A DNA stretch of 64,000 bases from Reyranella sp. (GCF_030651995.1 NZ_JAUSBN010000055.1:93118-157117); one strand, 5' to 3'; positions 47,354 to 55,858 are shown, counted from the stretch's first letter. The notes: generated by a model not told the origin, from the letters alone. Numbers and translations are program-made.

Positions 47354-48172
47354 TCAAACATGCCAAACGCGCGGCAGGCGGCGGCCACGAAACTCGGTGA
47401 GAAACCGGATGGTCGCGTGACGGACCGCCGTCGCTTCGCCCAGCAGGCGCGCGACCAGGATGCCGTTCACGACCGTGACACCGGCACGCACTCCGTCTGC
47501 AGCCTCGAGCAGGGCGCGAGACTTCTCGAAATGCGGCAGCGGCGCATCCCACACGCCGATCACGGTCGCCAGCGCATTAGCCGTGCCGAAACCGGCACCA
47601 TCCGGCGTCTCGCCCTCGACCCGCAACGTGTCGGTCCAGACGAGACGACCGGGGCGGCGCACCGACCAGGCATCGAGCAGCAGGCCCGAGGTGAAGCGTT
47701 CGCCCGAGGCGCCACGACCGAGGACCACCATCTCGCAGGCCAGCAGCGAGCCGCCCTCGACCACTTCGGCCACCGTCCGCCGCTTCAGCCGGGCGCCCTC
47801 GAACACGATGGTCTCCTGGGGTAGCCAGTCGAGCGTCGCGCCCTCGGCGACCCGTACGTCGACGTCGATCGTGCAGGGAACGCTTCCGCGCGAGGCCCGA
47901 TAGATCTTCTCGGCCGCCTGCGTGGTCGCCACCGCTGTGGCCCCAGGGCCGATTTCGACCGACATCCTGAGGGCATCGCCGCCGGTCACGCCGCCCGATG
48001 TGGTGATCATCACGGCCTGCGGCGGTTCGCCCGGCTCGGATTTCGGGAACAAAACCCGGCAGGGGTCGCGTTGATAGAGATCGCCCAGGCGTGTCTTGCC
48101 TTCCCGCAGGTCGAAGGTGACCCGGCTTTCGCCGGAGGCGCGCTGCATGCGGGGGGAGAGACTGGTGGTCAT
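47354..48172 (-). CDS. ureD: Urease accessory protein UreD
   Basis: A 272-aa UreD scaffold for nickel insertion. Typical segments are RVLFPKSEPGEPPQAVMITT, SGGVTGGDALRM near 57-68, TTQAAEKIYRA near 82-92 and LDWLPQETIVFEGA near 113-126. It is the first gene of the urease array and starts only 30 bases from the divergent greB, so its promoter must overlap the greB 5' end. Confidence 0.93.
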   Translation of the reverse strand: MTTSLSPRMQRASGESRVTFDLREGKTRLGDLYQRDPCRVLFPKSEPGEPPQAVMITTSGGVTGGDALRMSVEIGPGATAVATTQAAEKIYRASRGSVPCTIDVDVRVAEGATLDWLPQETIVFEGARLKRRTVAEVVEGGSLLACEMVVLGRGASGERFTSGLLLDAWSVRRPGRLVWTDTLRVEGETPDGAGFGTANALATVIGVWDAPLPHFEKSRALLEAADGVRAGVTVVNGILVARLLGEATAVRHATIRFLTEFRGRRLPRVWHV

Positions 48173-48202
48173 CGGCCCCGACTTGATAGATTAAGGATCG
48201 AA

Positions 48203-48754
48203 ATGAGCAAGGCCTTCACCAAGGAAAGCGACGACGGCGACGAGGACGACCTGCCCGACGATGTCGGCGGACTGCCGGCCGGCGCCAAGAACTACATGAC
48301 CCCGCAGGGCTTCGAGCGCATGCGCGGGGAGCTGATGACGCTCATGCGCAAGGAGCGCCCCGAGGTCGTGCAGGTCGTGTCGTGGGCGGCCGCAAACGGC
48401 GACCGCTCGGAGAACGGCGACTATCTCTACGGCAAGAAGCGCCTGCGCGAGATCGACCGCCGCATCCGCTTCCTCAGCAAGCGGCTGGAACGCTCCGAGG
48501 TCGTCGATCCGGCCAAGCGCCCGAAGACCGACCAGGTGTTCTTCGGCGCCACTGTCACCTACGTCAATTCCAGGGACGAGGAGCGCACGGTCAAGATCGT
48601 CGGCGTCGACGAGGTCGATCCAGGCCGCGGCCATGTGAGCTGGATCTCGCCCATCGCGCGCGCCGTGATGCGGGCCCATGAAGGCGATGCCGTGCGCATG
48701 AACACGCCCGGCGGCGAGGAAGAGATCGAGATCCTGAAGGTCACCTACGTTTGA
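48203..48754 (+). CDS. greB: Transcription elongation factor GreB
   Basis: A 183-aa Gre factor that binds RNA polymerase and stimulates cleavage of backtracked RNA. The coiled-coil tip NGDRSENGDYLYGKKRLREI carries the acidic residues. The C-terminal FKBP-like domain starts near VFFGATVTYVN and ends GGEEEIEILKVTYV. It has an extra acidic N-terminus (residues about 8-22) relative to E. coli GreB (158 aa). AAGGA at 48193-48197 sets the start. Its 3' end overlaps pcaB convergently by 14 bases. Confidence 0.9.
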   Translation: MSKAFTKESDDGDEDDLPDDVGGLPAGAKNYMTPQGFERMRGELMTLMRKERPEVVQVVSWAAANGDRSENGDYLYGKKRLREIDRRIRFLSKRLERSEVVDPAKRPKTDQVFFGATVTYVNSRDEERTVKIVGVDEVDPGRGHVSWISPIARAVMRAHEGDAVRMNTPGGEEEIEILKVTYV

Positions 48755-50042
48755 GGTCTGCCAGCAGGCGATCGACGAACTTCGGCGAGTAGCCGAGCAG
48801 CGCCGCTTCGTCGGCCAGTTCCGTTTCGAGCCGGCCGAGCGCCTCGACGAAGGACCCGCCCTTGGCCAGCGCCTTCTCGACCAGCGCGTGAGCCTCGTGC
48901 TTGCCGATCTTTCGGGCCAGCAGGAAGGTTGCACGCTCGGCGAGGACGGCGGCTTCGGCGGCATCCATATTGGCCTGCAGCGCGTCGGGCTCGATGACGA
49001 GTCCGGAGGCGACTTCCGCCATCGCCTCGACAGCCGATCCCAGGCATTCGACCAGCGCGGCGAGCGTCGGCCATTCGGCCTGCCAGCCTCCCAGCGCGCG
49101 CTCGTGCTCCTGGGGCATCGCCGCCACGATCGTCGCAGCCAGCATCGGCGCCCGCGCCGCCGCCGATAGAATGAGCGCGGCGCTGACCGGGTTCCGCTTG
49201 TGCGGCATTGTCGAAGAGCTGCCACGGCCGGGGCCGGACGGCTCGGCAGCCTCCCCAACTTCGGCCTGCATCATCAGGGCGATGTCGCGCGACGCCTTGG
49301 CGAGCGCCCCGACGACCAGCGCGCAGTCCTGCGCGAAGGCGGCGACGCGGACACGTTGCGTGAACCACGGTCCCGGCGGCATCGCGAGCTTCAGCTGCTT
49401 TGCCAGCACCGTCATCACCTCTTCGGCTTCGGGCCCCAGCGCCGTCAGGCTTCCCGAGGCGCCGCCGAACTGCACGACCTGCGTCTCCCCGAAACTCTCC
49501 ACGAGCCGCCGCTTCGCGCGGTCGATGTCGGTGGCCCAGCCGGCGACTTTCTGCCCGAGCGCCAGCGGCGTGGCCGGCTGGAGCAGCGTCCGGCCGAGCA
49601 TCGGCGTCGTGCGGTGTTTCTTCGCCAGACGCGCGAAGGCCGAGACGATGCCGTCGAGCGCCTTCAGGAGCGGCGGCAGCGCCTCGCCGAGCTGCAGCAC
49701 CATGGCCGTGTCGATCACGTCCTGGCTGGTGGCCCCCCAATGGACATAATCGGCGGCCTTCGGGTCGCGCCTGGCAACCTGTTCGGTCAGCGCCTTCACG
49801 ACCGGCACGGTGAGCGTCGCCGTCCGACGTGCCGCGGCGGCGAGCGGTGCGGGATCATAGAGGGCGGGATCGCAGGCCATGACGATGACCGACGCGGCGC
49901 GTTTCGGGATCAGGCCGGCCGCCGCGGTCGCCTCGGCAAGCGCCGCCTCGAAGCGCAGCATGTGGCGCAAGGTGGCGGTATCGGAGAAGCAGTCGGCGGT
50001 CGACGCCGAAGACCCCAAGGCAGAGACCAGACGAACCGTCAT
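48741..50042 (-). CDS. pcaB: 3-carboxy-cis,cis-muconate cycloisomerase
   Basis: A 433-aa member of the fumarase/aspartase superfamily that lactonises 3-carboxymuconate in protocatechuate degradation. VHWGATSQDVIDTAMVLQL is near 95-113, and the superfamily signature GSSSTMPHKRNPVSA is near 265. The C-terminus is longer than in the shortest PcaB proteins but within family range. It follows pcaG by four bases. No pcaC, pcaD, pcaI/J or pcaF lies in the window. Confidence 0.9.
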   Translation of the reverse strand: MTVRLVSALGSSASTADCFSDTATLRHMLRFEAALAEATAAAGLIPKRAASVIVMACDPALYDPAPLAAAARRTATLTVPVVKALTEQVARRDPKAADYVHWGATSQDVIDTAMVLQLGEALPPLLKALDGIVSAFARLAKKHRTTPMLGRTLLQPATPLALGQKVAGWATDIDRAKRRLVESFGETQVVQFGGASGSLTALGPEAEEVMTVLAKQLKLAMPPGPWFTQRVRVAAFAQDCALVVGALAKASRDIALMMQAEVGEAAEPSGPGRGSSSTMPHKRNPVSAALILSAAARAPMLAATIVAAMPQEHERALGGWQAEWPTLAALVECLGSAVEAMAEVASGLVIEPDALQANMDAAEAAVLAERATFLLARKIGKHEAHALVEKALAKGGSFVEALGRLETELADEAALLGYSPKFVDRLLADLKRR

Positions 50043-50046
50043 GGGT

Positions 50047-50610
50047 TCAGCAATCGAAGAAGACGGTTTCGTTCGGCCCACCCAGGTACAGGGGCAGCCG
50101 CCAGACGCCGGCCTCGTCGCGCGTCGCGATCAGCGTGGCGCGGCGCGAGGGATCGACCAGCGCAAGCACCGGATCCTCGGCCAGCGCCGGATCGCCGTCG
50201 AAATAGAGACGCGTCGCAAGACGATTGAGGACGCCGCGCGCGAACACGGAGATGTTGATGTGCGCCGCCTGCAGGCCACCTGCCGGCCACGGCACGCGGC
50301 CAGGCTTCACCGTGGCGAAGCGCGCGCATCCCGCAAGGTCGGTCGACGCCCGGCCGAAGCCTTCGAACCCGGCATCGAGCGGCAGGTTGCGACGATCCTC
50401 GGGATGGTTGTAGCGCCCGTGGCTGTTGGCCTGCCAGATCTCGAGCAGGCCGTCGGGCACGGTCGCGCCCGCGGCGTCGTACAAGGTGAGCGCGATCTCG
50501 ATCTTCTCGCCCGCGACGCCGGGCGCCGCCAGGTCCTGGCGATAGGCGTTGGTGACGGTGCCGAAATAGAACGGGCCGATCGTCTGCGACGGCGTCAACG
50601 CGCGGCTCAT
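50047..50610 (-). CDS. pcaG: Protocatechuate 3,4-dioxygenase subunit alpha
   Basis: A 187-aa alpha subunit of the intradiol dioxygenase. TPSQTIGPFYFGTV at the N-terminus and LLEIWQANSHGRYNHPED near 59-76 are typical. HINISVFARGVLNRLATRLYF near 125 replaces the metal ligands of the beta subunit, as expected for alpha. Start ATG 50610 overlaps the pcaH stop (ATGA). The PcaGH oligomer opens the protocatechuate ring between the hydroxyls. Confidence 0.93.
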   Translation of the reverse strand: MSRALTPSQTIGPFYFGTVTNAYRQDLAAPGVAGEKIEIALTLYDAAGATVPDGLLEIWQANSHGRYNHPEDRRNLPLDAGFEGFGRASTDLAGCARFATVKPGRVPWPAGGLQAAHINISVFARGVLNRLATRLYFDGDPALAEDPVLALVDPSRRATLIATRDEAGVWRLPLYLGGPNETVFFDC

Positions 50611-51308
50611 GGGGTCTCCATCGGCGTGGCGTGGCGGCCGCGCAGCACGATGTCGAAGCGATATCCCAACGCCCAGCCCGGCTGCGTCGCGTCCATGTCG
50701 AAGGCCGCCTGCAGCCGCTCCCGGGCGCCTTCCGGCACCGAGTTGTAGATCGGGTCGAAGGCGAGCAGCGGATCGTTCTGGAAATACATCTGCGTGATCA
50801 GGCGCGTGGCGAAGGCGGGCCCGAACAGCGAGAAATGGATGTGCGCCGGCCGCCAGGCATTGTGGTGGTTGCCCCACGGATAGGCGCCGGGCTTGATGGT
50901 GATGAACCTGTAAGTGCCGTCGGCATCGGCGCGGGCGCGGCCGCCGCCGTAGAAATTCGGATCGAGCGGCGCATCGTGCTGGTCGCCGGGATGATGGTAG
51001 CGGCCGGCCGCATTGCACTGCCAGATCTCGACCAGCGCCCCGGGGACTGGCCTGCCTTCCTCGTCGAGGACGCGACCGTGCACGATGATGCGTTCGCCGA
51101 GCGGCTCGCCCATGCGCCGGCGCGTGAGATCGTTCTCGCCCGCGTCGAGCCGCTCCTCCTTCAGCAGCGGCCCGGTGATTTCCGACAGGGTGTGCGGCAG
51201 CACGATCGCCGGCTTCGACGGCGAACGGCTGACCGTGGACTTGTAGGCCGGTGAGAGGCTGGGCGGATGATGTCCCGCTGCGGGCCGGCGGTACGTTTCC
51301 TCGTTCAT
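50607..51308 (-). CDS. pcaH: Protocatechuate 3,4-dioxygenase subunit beta
   Basis: A 233-aa catalytic subunit. The Fe(III) ligands are visible: Tyr in AAGRYHHPGDQ near 110, Tyr in IKPGAYPWGNHHNAW near 149, and two His in RPAHIHFSLFG near 162-164. PLGERIIVHGRVLDEEGRPV near 70 is the standard domain opening. It is preceded by the phosphonate monoester hydrolase gene with only 21 bases between, so the four genes may be one transcript. Confidence 0.94.
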   Translation of the reverse strand: MNEETYRRPAAGHHPPSLSPAYKSTVSRSPSKPAIVLPHTLSEITGPLLKEERLDAGENDLTRRRMGEPLGERIIVHGRVLDEEGRPVPGALVEIWQCNAAGRYHHPGDQHDAPLDPNFYGGGRARADADGTYRFITIKPGAYPWGNHHNAWRPAHIHFSLFGPAFATRLITQMYFQNDPLLAFDPIYNSVPEGARERLQAAFDMDATQPGWALGYRFDIVLRGRHATPMETP

Positions 51309-51329
51309 ACCGCCGAGCTTAGCGCCGGT

Positions 51330-52868
51330 TCAGGCCGCGCGCACCTCCAGCCCCTGCGGCGTGGCGCGATAGCCGGTCAGGGTGCGCTCCGCATAGCCCA
51401 GCCGCCAGTCGAGCATCTTACGGGCATAGTCGGCGACCGTCCCGGCATAGGCCGGATCGGCGGCACAGTTGACGAACTGGCCGGGGTCCTTCCGGAGGTC
51501 GAACAGGAGCGGCGGCAGGGCCGCGAAGTGCACGTACTTGAAGTTCTCGTCCTGCACGACGGCGAGCGAGCACTTGTCCATCGGCACACCCAGCGCCGAT
51601 TCAGGCTTGCTGTAATGGAGGTCGCGGAAGTCGAATTCGTAGTGCACCTCGGTGCGCCAGTCGGCCGGCACCGTGCCTTCGCAGAAGGGAGTCAGCGACC
51701 GCCCGTCGCACTGGCGCGGCACCGGCAGCCCCATCCAATCGAGGATCGTCGGCATGGTGTCGATGGTCTCGGTGAAGCGATCGACGATCGTGCCACGGGT
51801 ACCGTTTGCCTCGGCCCGCGGATCGCGGATGACCATCGGTATGCGATAGGATTCGTCGAAGTAGCCGATCTTGCCCAGCAGGTGATGGTCGCCGCCCTGC
51901 TCGCCATGATCGCAGGTGAAGACGATCAGCGTGTCGTCCCACTGCCCCGTCTCCTTCAGATAGTCGAACACGCGGCCCAGGTGATCGTCGATCTCGCTCA
52001 TCAGGCCGCAATAGGTGGCGCGCATCTGCGCCACCTCGGCCTCCGTCATGTCCGAACCGAGCGCCTGTCCGTCCTGGAAGAAGCTCGCCTGCTTGATGTT
52101 GCGCACATAGTAGTCGAGCAGCGCATTCTGCCGGCCCTCCTCGACGGGCGACGCCGCGCGAACCGGCTTCGGCATGTCCTCGGGGCGATACATGGAGTTG
52201 TAGGGCTCCGGCGCGATGAACGGCGGATGCGGCCTGTAGTAGCCGAGATGCAGGAACCACGGCTTGCCGCCGCGGCCGCGCAGATAGTCGAGTCCGCGCT
52301 CGGTGAACCAGGCCGTGTCCGACAGTTCCTTGGGAATGACCGCCGGCCGTCCGGTCGCGCCGGCCCCCGCCTCTCCCTGCGGCAGCCAGATGTCCTCTCG
52401 GGTCTTCGGCAGGTCGAAGCCCTGGCTGGCGACCCAGCCGAAATAGGCGTCGCGGTTTTCGAAAGCGCCGACCGAATGGAAGCCTTCCATGATGTCGCCC
52501 AGCACGAAGAAGCGCGGATCGTTGGGGGCGGTGTGGCGCGGATCGGGCGTCGTGGTCGTGTAACCTACGAGCGCGGGATCGTAGCCGCCGCGCCGCAGCT
52601 CGTGCGCGAGGTTGGTGAAGCGCGAGGCCAGCGGAATCGTGTTCTGCACCGCGCGATGGTTCATCATGTACTGGCCGGTCAGCAGGCTGGCGCGCGCCGG
52701 GCCGCAGGGCACTCCTTGCGTGAAGTGATTGCGGAACGTCACGCCCTCGGCGCACAGCCGGTCGAGGTTGGGCAGCTTCAGATAGTCCGCGCCGAGCTTG
52801 GGCAGCATCAGCCCACGCCACTGGTCGACGACGATCAACAGGACATTCTTGGACGCAGGCATGTTCAT
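51330..52868 (-). CDS. pehA: Phosphonate monoester hydrolase (alkaline phosphatase/sulfatase superfamily)
   Basis: A 512-aa hydrolase matching rhizobial phosphonate monoester hydrolase blocks. These are KNVLLIVVDQWRG near residue 8, the formylglycine motif VPCGPARASLLTGQYMMNHR near 54, YTTTTPDPR near 98-106, WFLHLGYYRPHPPF near 196, and FTCDHGEQGGDHHLLGK near 315 with metal-binding Asp-His. The Cys in CxPxR must be converted to formylglycine. Such enzymes cleave phosphonate and phosphate diesters and some sulfates. It is separated by 65 bases from a divergent dehydrogenase gene. The physiological substrate is unknown. Confidence 0.85.
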   Translation of the reverse strand: MNMPASKNVLLIVVDQWRGLMLPKLGADYLKLPNLDRLCAEGVTFRNHFTQGVPCGPARASLLTGQYMMNHRAVQNTIPLASRFTNLAHELRRGGYDPALVGYTTTTPDPRHTAPNDPRFFVLGDIMEGFHSVGAFENRDAYFGWVASQGFDLPKTREDIWLPQGEAGAGATGRPAVIPKELSDTAWFTERGLDYLRGRGGKPWFLHLGYYRPHPPFIAPEPYNSMYRPEDMPKPVRAASPVEEGRQNALLDYYVRNIKQASFFQDGQALGSDMTEAEVAQMRATYCGLMSEIDDHLGRVFDYLKETGQWDDTLIVFTCDHGEQGGDHHLLGKIGYFDESYRIPMVIRDPRAEANGTRGTIVDRFTETIDTMPTILDWMGLPVPRQCDGRSLTPFCEGTVPADWRTEVHYEFDFRDLHYSKPESALGVPMDKCSLAVVQDENFKYVHFAALPPLLFDLRKDPGQFVNCAADPAYAGTVADYARKMLDWRLGYAERTLTGYRATPQGLEVRAA

Positions 52869-52933
52869 TCACCGAGGTTGGACGGCGGCGGGATTGCGAT
52901 AGAGTGCCGCCAAATCGACGGAGGAGACAACAC

Positions 52934-53965
52934 GTGGCGCGTTTCAAGATCGTGACGACGGGACCGGGAAAGACCGATCATTCGCTGGAAATGGAGACGC
53001 TTGGGCCCATCGGCGCGGAAATCGTCGAAGTTTCTGGCGACGAGGCCGAGCTCATCAAGGCGGTCGCCGATGCCGACGCCATCTACGGCAAGGGCCGCCC
53101 CCGGATCACCGCCAAGGTCATCGAGGCGGCCAAGAAGCTGAAGGTCGTGTCGCTGGGCAGCGTCGGCGTGGATTCGGTGGACGTGGACACAGCCACCCAG
53201 CTCGGCATCCCGGTCACCAACGTGCCCGACACCTTCATCGAGGAGGTGGCCGATCATGCCATGACGCTGATCCTCGCGAGCTGGCGGCGCCTGGTGGTGC
53301 AGGACCAGATGGTGCGCAAGGGCGAATGGGCCAAGGGCCGGCCGCACCTCTACCAGTTCCCGCGCCTGATGGGCATGACACTGGGCTTCATCTCGTTCGG
53401 CCATGTCGCCCGCGCCGTCGCCAAGCGCGCTGCGCCATTCGGCTTCCAGATGCTGGCCTACGATCCCTATATCGAGGAGCTGGTCATGTCCGACTACGGC
53501 GTCCAGCCGGTCGGCTATGACGAGCTGCTGCAGCGCTCGGACATCGTGAGCATGCATGCGCCCGGCACCAAGGATGCGCATCACCTGATGAAGGAGAAGC
53601 ATTTCCGCCAGATGAAGAAGACGGCGCTGTTCGTGAACACCGGCCGTGGTTCCACCGTGGACGAACCGGCCATGATCAAGGCGCTGCAGGAAGGCTGGAT
53701 CGCCGGCGCCGGCCTCGACGTGCTCGAGACCGAGCCGGTCGGCCACAACAATCCGCTGCTCGCGATGGACAACGTCATCCTGACGGCCCACGTCGCCTCG
53801 GCCTCGAGCCGCTTCGATCCCGCGCGTAAGCGCCGCGTTGGCGCCGAGCTCGCGCTGGTGCTGGGCGGCAGGTGGCCGCGCGCCTGCGTCAATCCGATGG
53901 TGCTGGAGAAGTCCAAGCTGCAGCGCTGGCAGCCCTTCTCGATGGAGCGCGGGCCCGGCAACTAG
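52934..53965 (+). CDS. D-2-hydroxyacid dehydrogenase family protein with degenerate Rossmann motif
   Basis: A 343-aa NAD(P)-dependent dehydrogenase. The catalytic triad is present: Arg in FVNTGRGSTVDEPAM, Glu in GLDVLETEP and His in LTAHVASASSRF. The usual GxGxxG reads SFGHVA in LGFISFGHVARAVAKRA, so two of three glycines are replaced. GTG 52934 has GGAGG at 52919-52924. It may reduce a 2-keto acid. The substrate is not evident, nor is a link to the divergent phosphonate hydrolase. Confidence 0.82.
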   Translation: MARFKIVTTGPGKTDHSLEMETLGPIGAEIVEVSGDEAELIKAVADADAIYGKGRPRITAKVIEAAKKLKVVSLGSVGVDSVDVDTATQLGIPVTNVPDTFIEEVADHAMTLILASWRRLVVQDQMVRKGEWAKGRPHLYQFPRLMGMTLGFISFGHVARAVAKRAAPFGFQMLAYDPYIEELVMSDYGVQPVGYDELLQRSDIVSMHAPGTKDAHHLMKEKHFRQMKKTALFVNTGRGSTVDEPAMIKALQEGWIAGAGLDVLETEPVGHNNPLLAMDNVILTAHVASASSRFDPARKRRVGAELALVLGGRWPRACVNPMVLEKSKLQRWQPFSMERGPGN

Positions 53966-53990
53966 GCCGGGACGATTTATCCGCGCCGGC

Positions 53991-54182
53991 TCACGACTTC
54001 TGTTGCTGCAGCCGGTCGCGCATCGCCCGGTCGCACTGCGCCAGACTCTCGAACGGCCCGAGGATGACATGACCGCCGTCATCCATCGCATACCATCCGG
54101 TCTGGGTGAGGTTATAGTCGCCCAGATCCTCGCTCGGGACATGGACGGCGATCAGATCCTTCGGCGTGCGCATACGGTGCAC
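53991..54182 (-). CDS. Small conserved-looking protein of unknown function
   Basis: A protein of 63 aa from GTG 54182 or 60 aa from ATG 54173 (MRTPKDLIAVHVPSEDLGDY). It is soluble, with a GGHVILGPFESLAQCDRAM segment that recalls SPOR-like or small SH3-like domains, and a basic glutamine-rich tail. Codon use and composition look coding, and the protein ends convergently 25 bases from the dehydrogenase stop. No clear Shine-Dalgarno sequence is seen. Function unknown. Confidence 0.5.
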   Translation of the reverse strand: MHRMRTPKDLIAVHVPSEDLGDYNLTQTGWYAMDDGGHVILGPFESLAQCDRAMRDRLQQQKS

Positions 54183-54204
54183 ATGCGCCCGCCTAGGAGG
54201 CTTT

Positions 54205-55185
54205 TCAACCCCGGCGGGTCCAGCCTGGAAGATTGACTGCGCCGGGCGGCACCTCGCCCCTCACCAGCGCCTCGACCTGGCGGACCGTGTCCATCGCCTG
54301 GCTTTCGCTGGCGGGCGGCGTCAGGCCGCCGATATGCGGCGTGGCGATGACGTTGGGCAGGCGCGCCAGCTCGGGCGATGGCATCTGGTCGGGTGCCCGG
54401 CCGACATCCATCGCCGCGCCGGCAATGCGACCCTCGGTCAGAACCTTCGCCAGCGCCGCCTCGTCGACGAGGTTGCCGCGCGACATGTTGATGAAGAAGG
54501 CGTCCGGCTTCATGTGCGCGAAGGCAGCCGCATCGAGCAGGTTCTCGGTCTCTTCGTTGGCGATGGCGAGGCAGATCACATAATCGGCCCTGGCCAGCAG
54601 GTCCCCCATCGGCAGCTTCACGAAGCGCGGATCGTCGACCTGGGCATAGGGATCGGACACCAGCACGGTCATGCCGAGCTGGGCCAGCACCGGCGCCAGC
54701 GCGCGTGAGATGCGGCCGTAGCCGATGATGCCGGCCGTCGAACCACCGAGCTGCCGGCCGACCCTGATCTCGGGCTTCACGCCCTCATGGTAGGCCGTCG
54801 CCGCCCGCGTGATGCCTCGCGACAGGTCGACCAGCAAACCCAGCGTGAGTTCGACCACCGACGGGACGAAGCCGGCCTCCGCCTGTGTCACGAGAACGCC
54901 GGCCTTCGTGGCCGCCGCGACGTCGATGTTGCGGATGTCGATGGCGCTGCGCATCACCGCGCGAAGCCCCGGAAGGCTCTCGAAGACCAGGGCCGGGATC
55001 GCGGTCGCCCGATCGGCCACGATGAAATCGACGCCACGCGCCATCCCGATCACGCCCTGCGGATCGAGCGGCGCCTCGCCCTCGTGCAGCACGACCTCGA
55101 CCAGCTCCTGTAGCCGTGTGAGGGCGCGGGTCCCGTAGTACTGCCGCCGCGCGAGAGGGGCGTGGGTGAGAAGAAGCTTGTCCAT
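54205..55185 (-). CDS. D-2-hydroxyacid dehydrogenase family protein lacking the usual catalytic Glu
   Basis: A 326-aa NAD-dependent dehydrogenase. Rossmann motif GIIGYGRISRALAPVLAQLG is near 155. The substrate-binding Arg is in FINMSRGNLVDEAAL near 235, and the acid-base His in VIATPHIGGLTPP near 285. The segment that normally reads DVFEEEP is DVGRAPDQMPSP here, so the Glu that polarises the His is missing. It may act through Asp or have another activity. It is not related closely to the other dehydrogenase at 52934. Confidence 0.82.
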   Translation of the reverse strand: MDKLLLTHAPLARRQYYGTRALTRLQELVEVVLHEGEAPLDPQGVIGMARGVDFIVADRATAIPALVFESLPGLRAVMRSAIDIRNIDVAAATKAGVLVTQAEAGFVPSVVELTLGLLVDLSRGITRAATAYHEGVKPEIRVGRQLGGSTAGIIGYGRISRALAPVLAQLGMTVLVSDPYAQVDDPRFVKLPMGDLLARADYVICLAIANEETENLLDAAAFAHMKPDAFFINMSRGNLVDEAALAKVLTEGRIAGAAMDVGRAPDQMPSPELARLPNVIATPHIGGLTPPASESQAMDTVRQVEALVRGEVPPGAVNLPGWTRRG

Positions 55186-55221
55186 GCCGTTCAGCTTACG
55201 CCGGCAACGGGGAGAAAGAAC

Positions 55222-55396
55222 CTAGCGGGCTGTTGAATCAGGCCTTTCAGAAGCGCCGGCAAGCAACATTGTTACATCAACGGTCACCACGACCCAGGAT
55301 TCCGGGGGGGGGGGGCGATATTCGTTTTATTTGTTTCGTTTATTTCGTTTGTTTCGCTTATTCGCCATGACTCCGACGTTTTCAACGGTCTGCTAG
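55222..55396. mobile_element. MITE-like element with imperfect terminal inverted repeats (175 bp)
   Basis: Left end CTAGCGGGCTGTTGAA (55222-55237) and right end TTCAACGGTCTGCTAG (55381-55396) are inverted copies with 13 of 16 matches. CTAG at both outer ends could be a 4-bp target duplication. Repeats with a CTGTTGAA core and CTAG/YTAR targets occur in IS5-family elements. It contains no ORF. Inside are a run of 12 G (55304-55315) and an AT-rich TTTCGTTT-type array (about 55318-55365), both unlike the surrounding DNA. The stop codon of the atzH-like gene lies in the right end. Confidence 0.5.
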
Positions 55397-55791
55397 CTCT
55401 TCATCGGCGTCGCTTCGCCCACCAGCGAGACATGGGCGGCGACGATGCGCCAGCCGTCGGGCGTGCGCATCCAGGTATGGCTCTGCCGGCCGGGTTTGCT
55501 TGCGCCGTGCCGCTGGAACTCGCAGTTGGCCGTGCCGAAGTCGCGACCGTAGGTGACGATCCAGAGCTTCAGCAGGTCGCGGTTCGGCACGAACTGCGGG
55601 TTGCGGCCCGAGCGGAAAGCGGCGATCTGGTCGTAACCGTAGAGCTGCTCGCCGACGCCGTAGCGCAGCGTGTGCGGACTCTTCCAGAAGAGCTCGTCCA
55701 GCACCTCGACATCGTTGCTGTTCAGCGCCGCCTCGTAGCGATTGAACGCCGCCGTCACCTCGGCGACGACTTCGGGGATGTTGATTTCCAT
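55393..55791 (-). CDS. atzH: AtzH/HpxZ-like protein (nuclear transport factor 2 fold)
   Basis: A 132-aa SnoaL/DUF3225-type protein. [40 protein letters not shown] and FRSGRNPQF are the hallmarks of HpxZ and of AtzH found with the AtzG-AtzE 1-carboxybiuret hydrolase. GGAGA upstream supports the ATG. It is downstream of the amidase gene, separated by 220 bases that contain a palindromic repeat. Its last codon and stop fall in the end of a MITE-like element. In the Atz system AtzH is proposed to help remove the carboxyl group. Confidence 0.82.
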   Translation of the reverse strand: MEINIPEVVAEVTAAFNRYEAALNSNDVEVLDELFWKSPHTLRYGVGEQLYGYDQIAAFRSGRNPQFVPNRDLLKLWIVTYGRDFGTANCEFQRHGASKPGRQSHTWMRTPDGWRIVAAHVSLVGEATPMKS

Positions 55792-55858
55792 GCGGTCTCC
55801 TCAGAGTCTGACTCGAAATGAAAGCAGCTAAAACAACAGGTTATGAACGGGCCCGATA

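Noticed and set aside
48205..48222. Sigma-54-like sequence upstream of ureD
   Set aside because: TTGC and the 10-base spacing are present, but the -24 half reads TGGTGA rather than TGGCAC, and it lies within the greB coding start. Kept only as a weak possibility.
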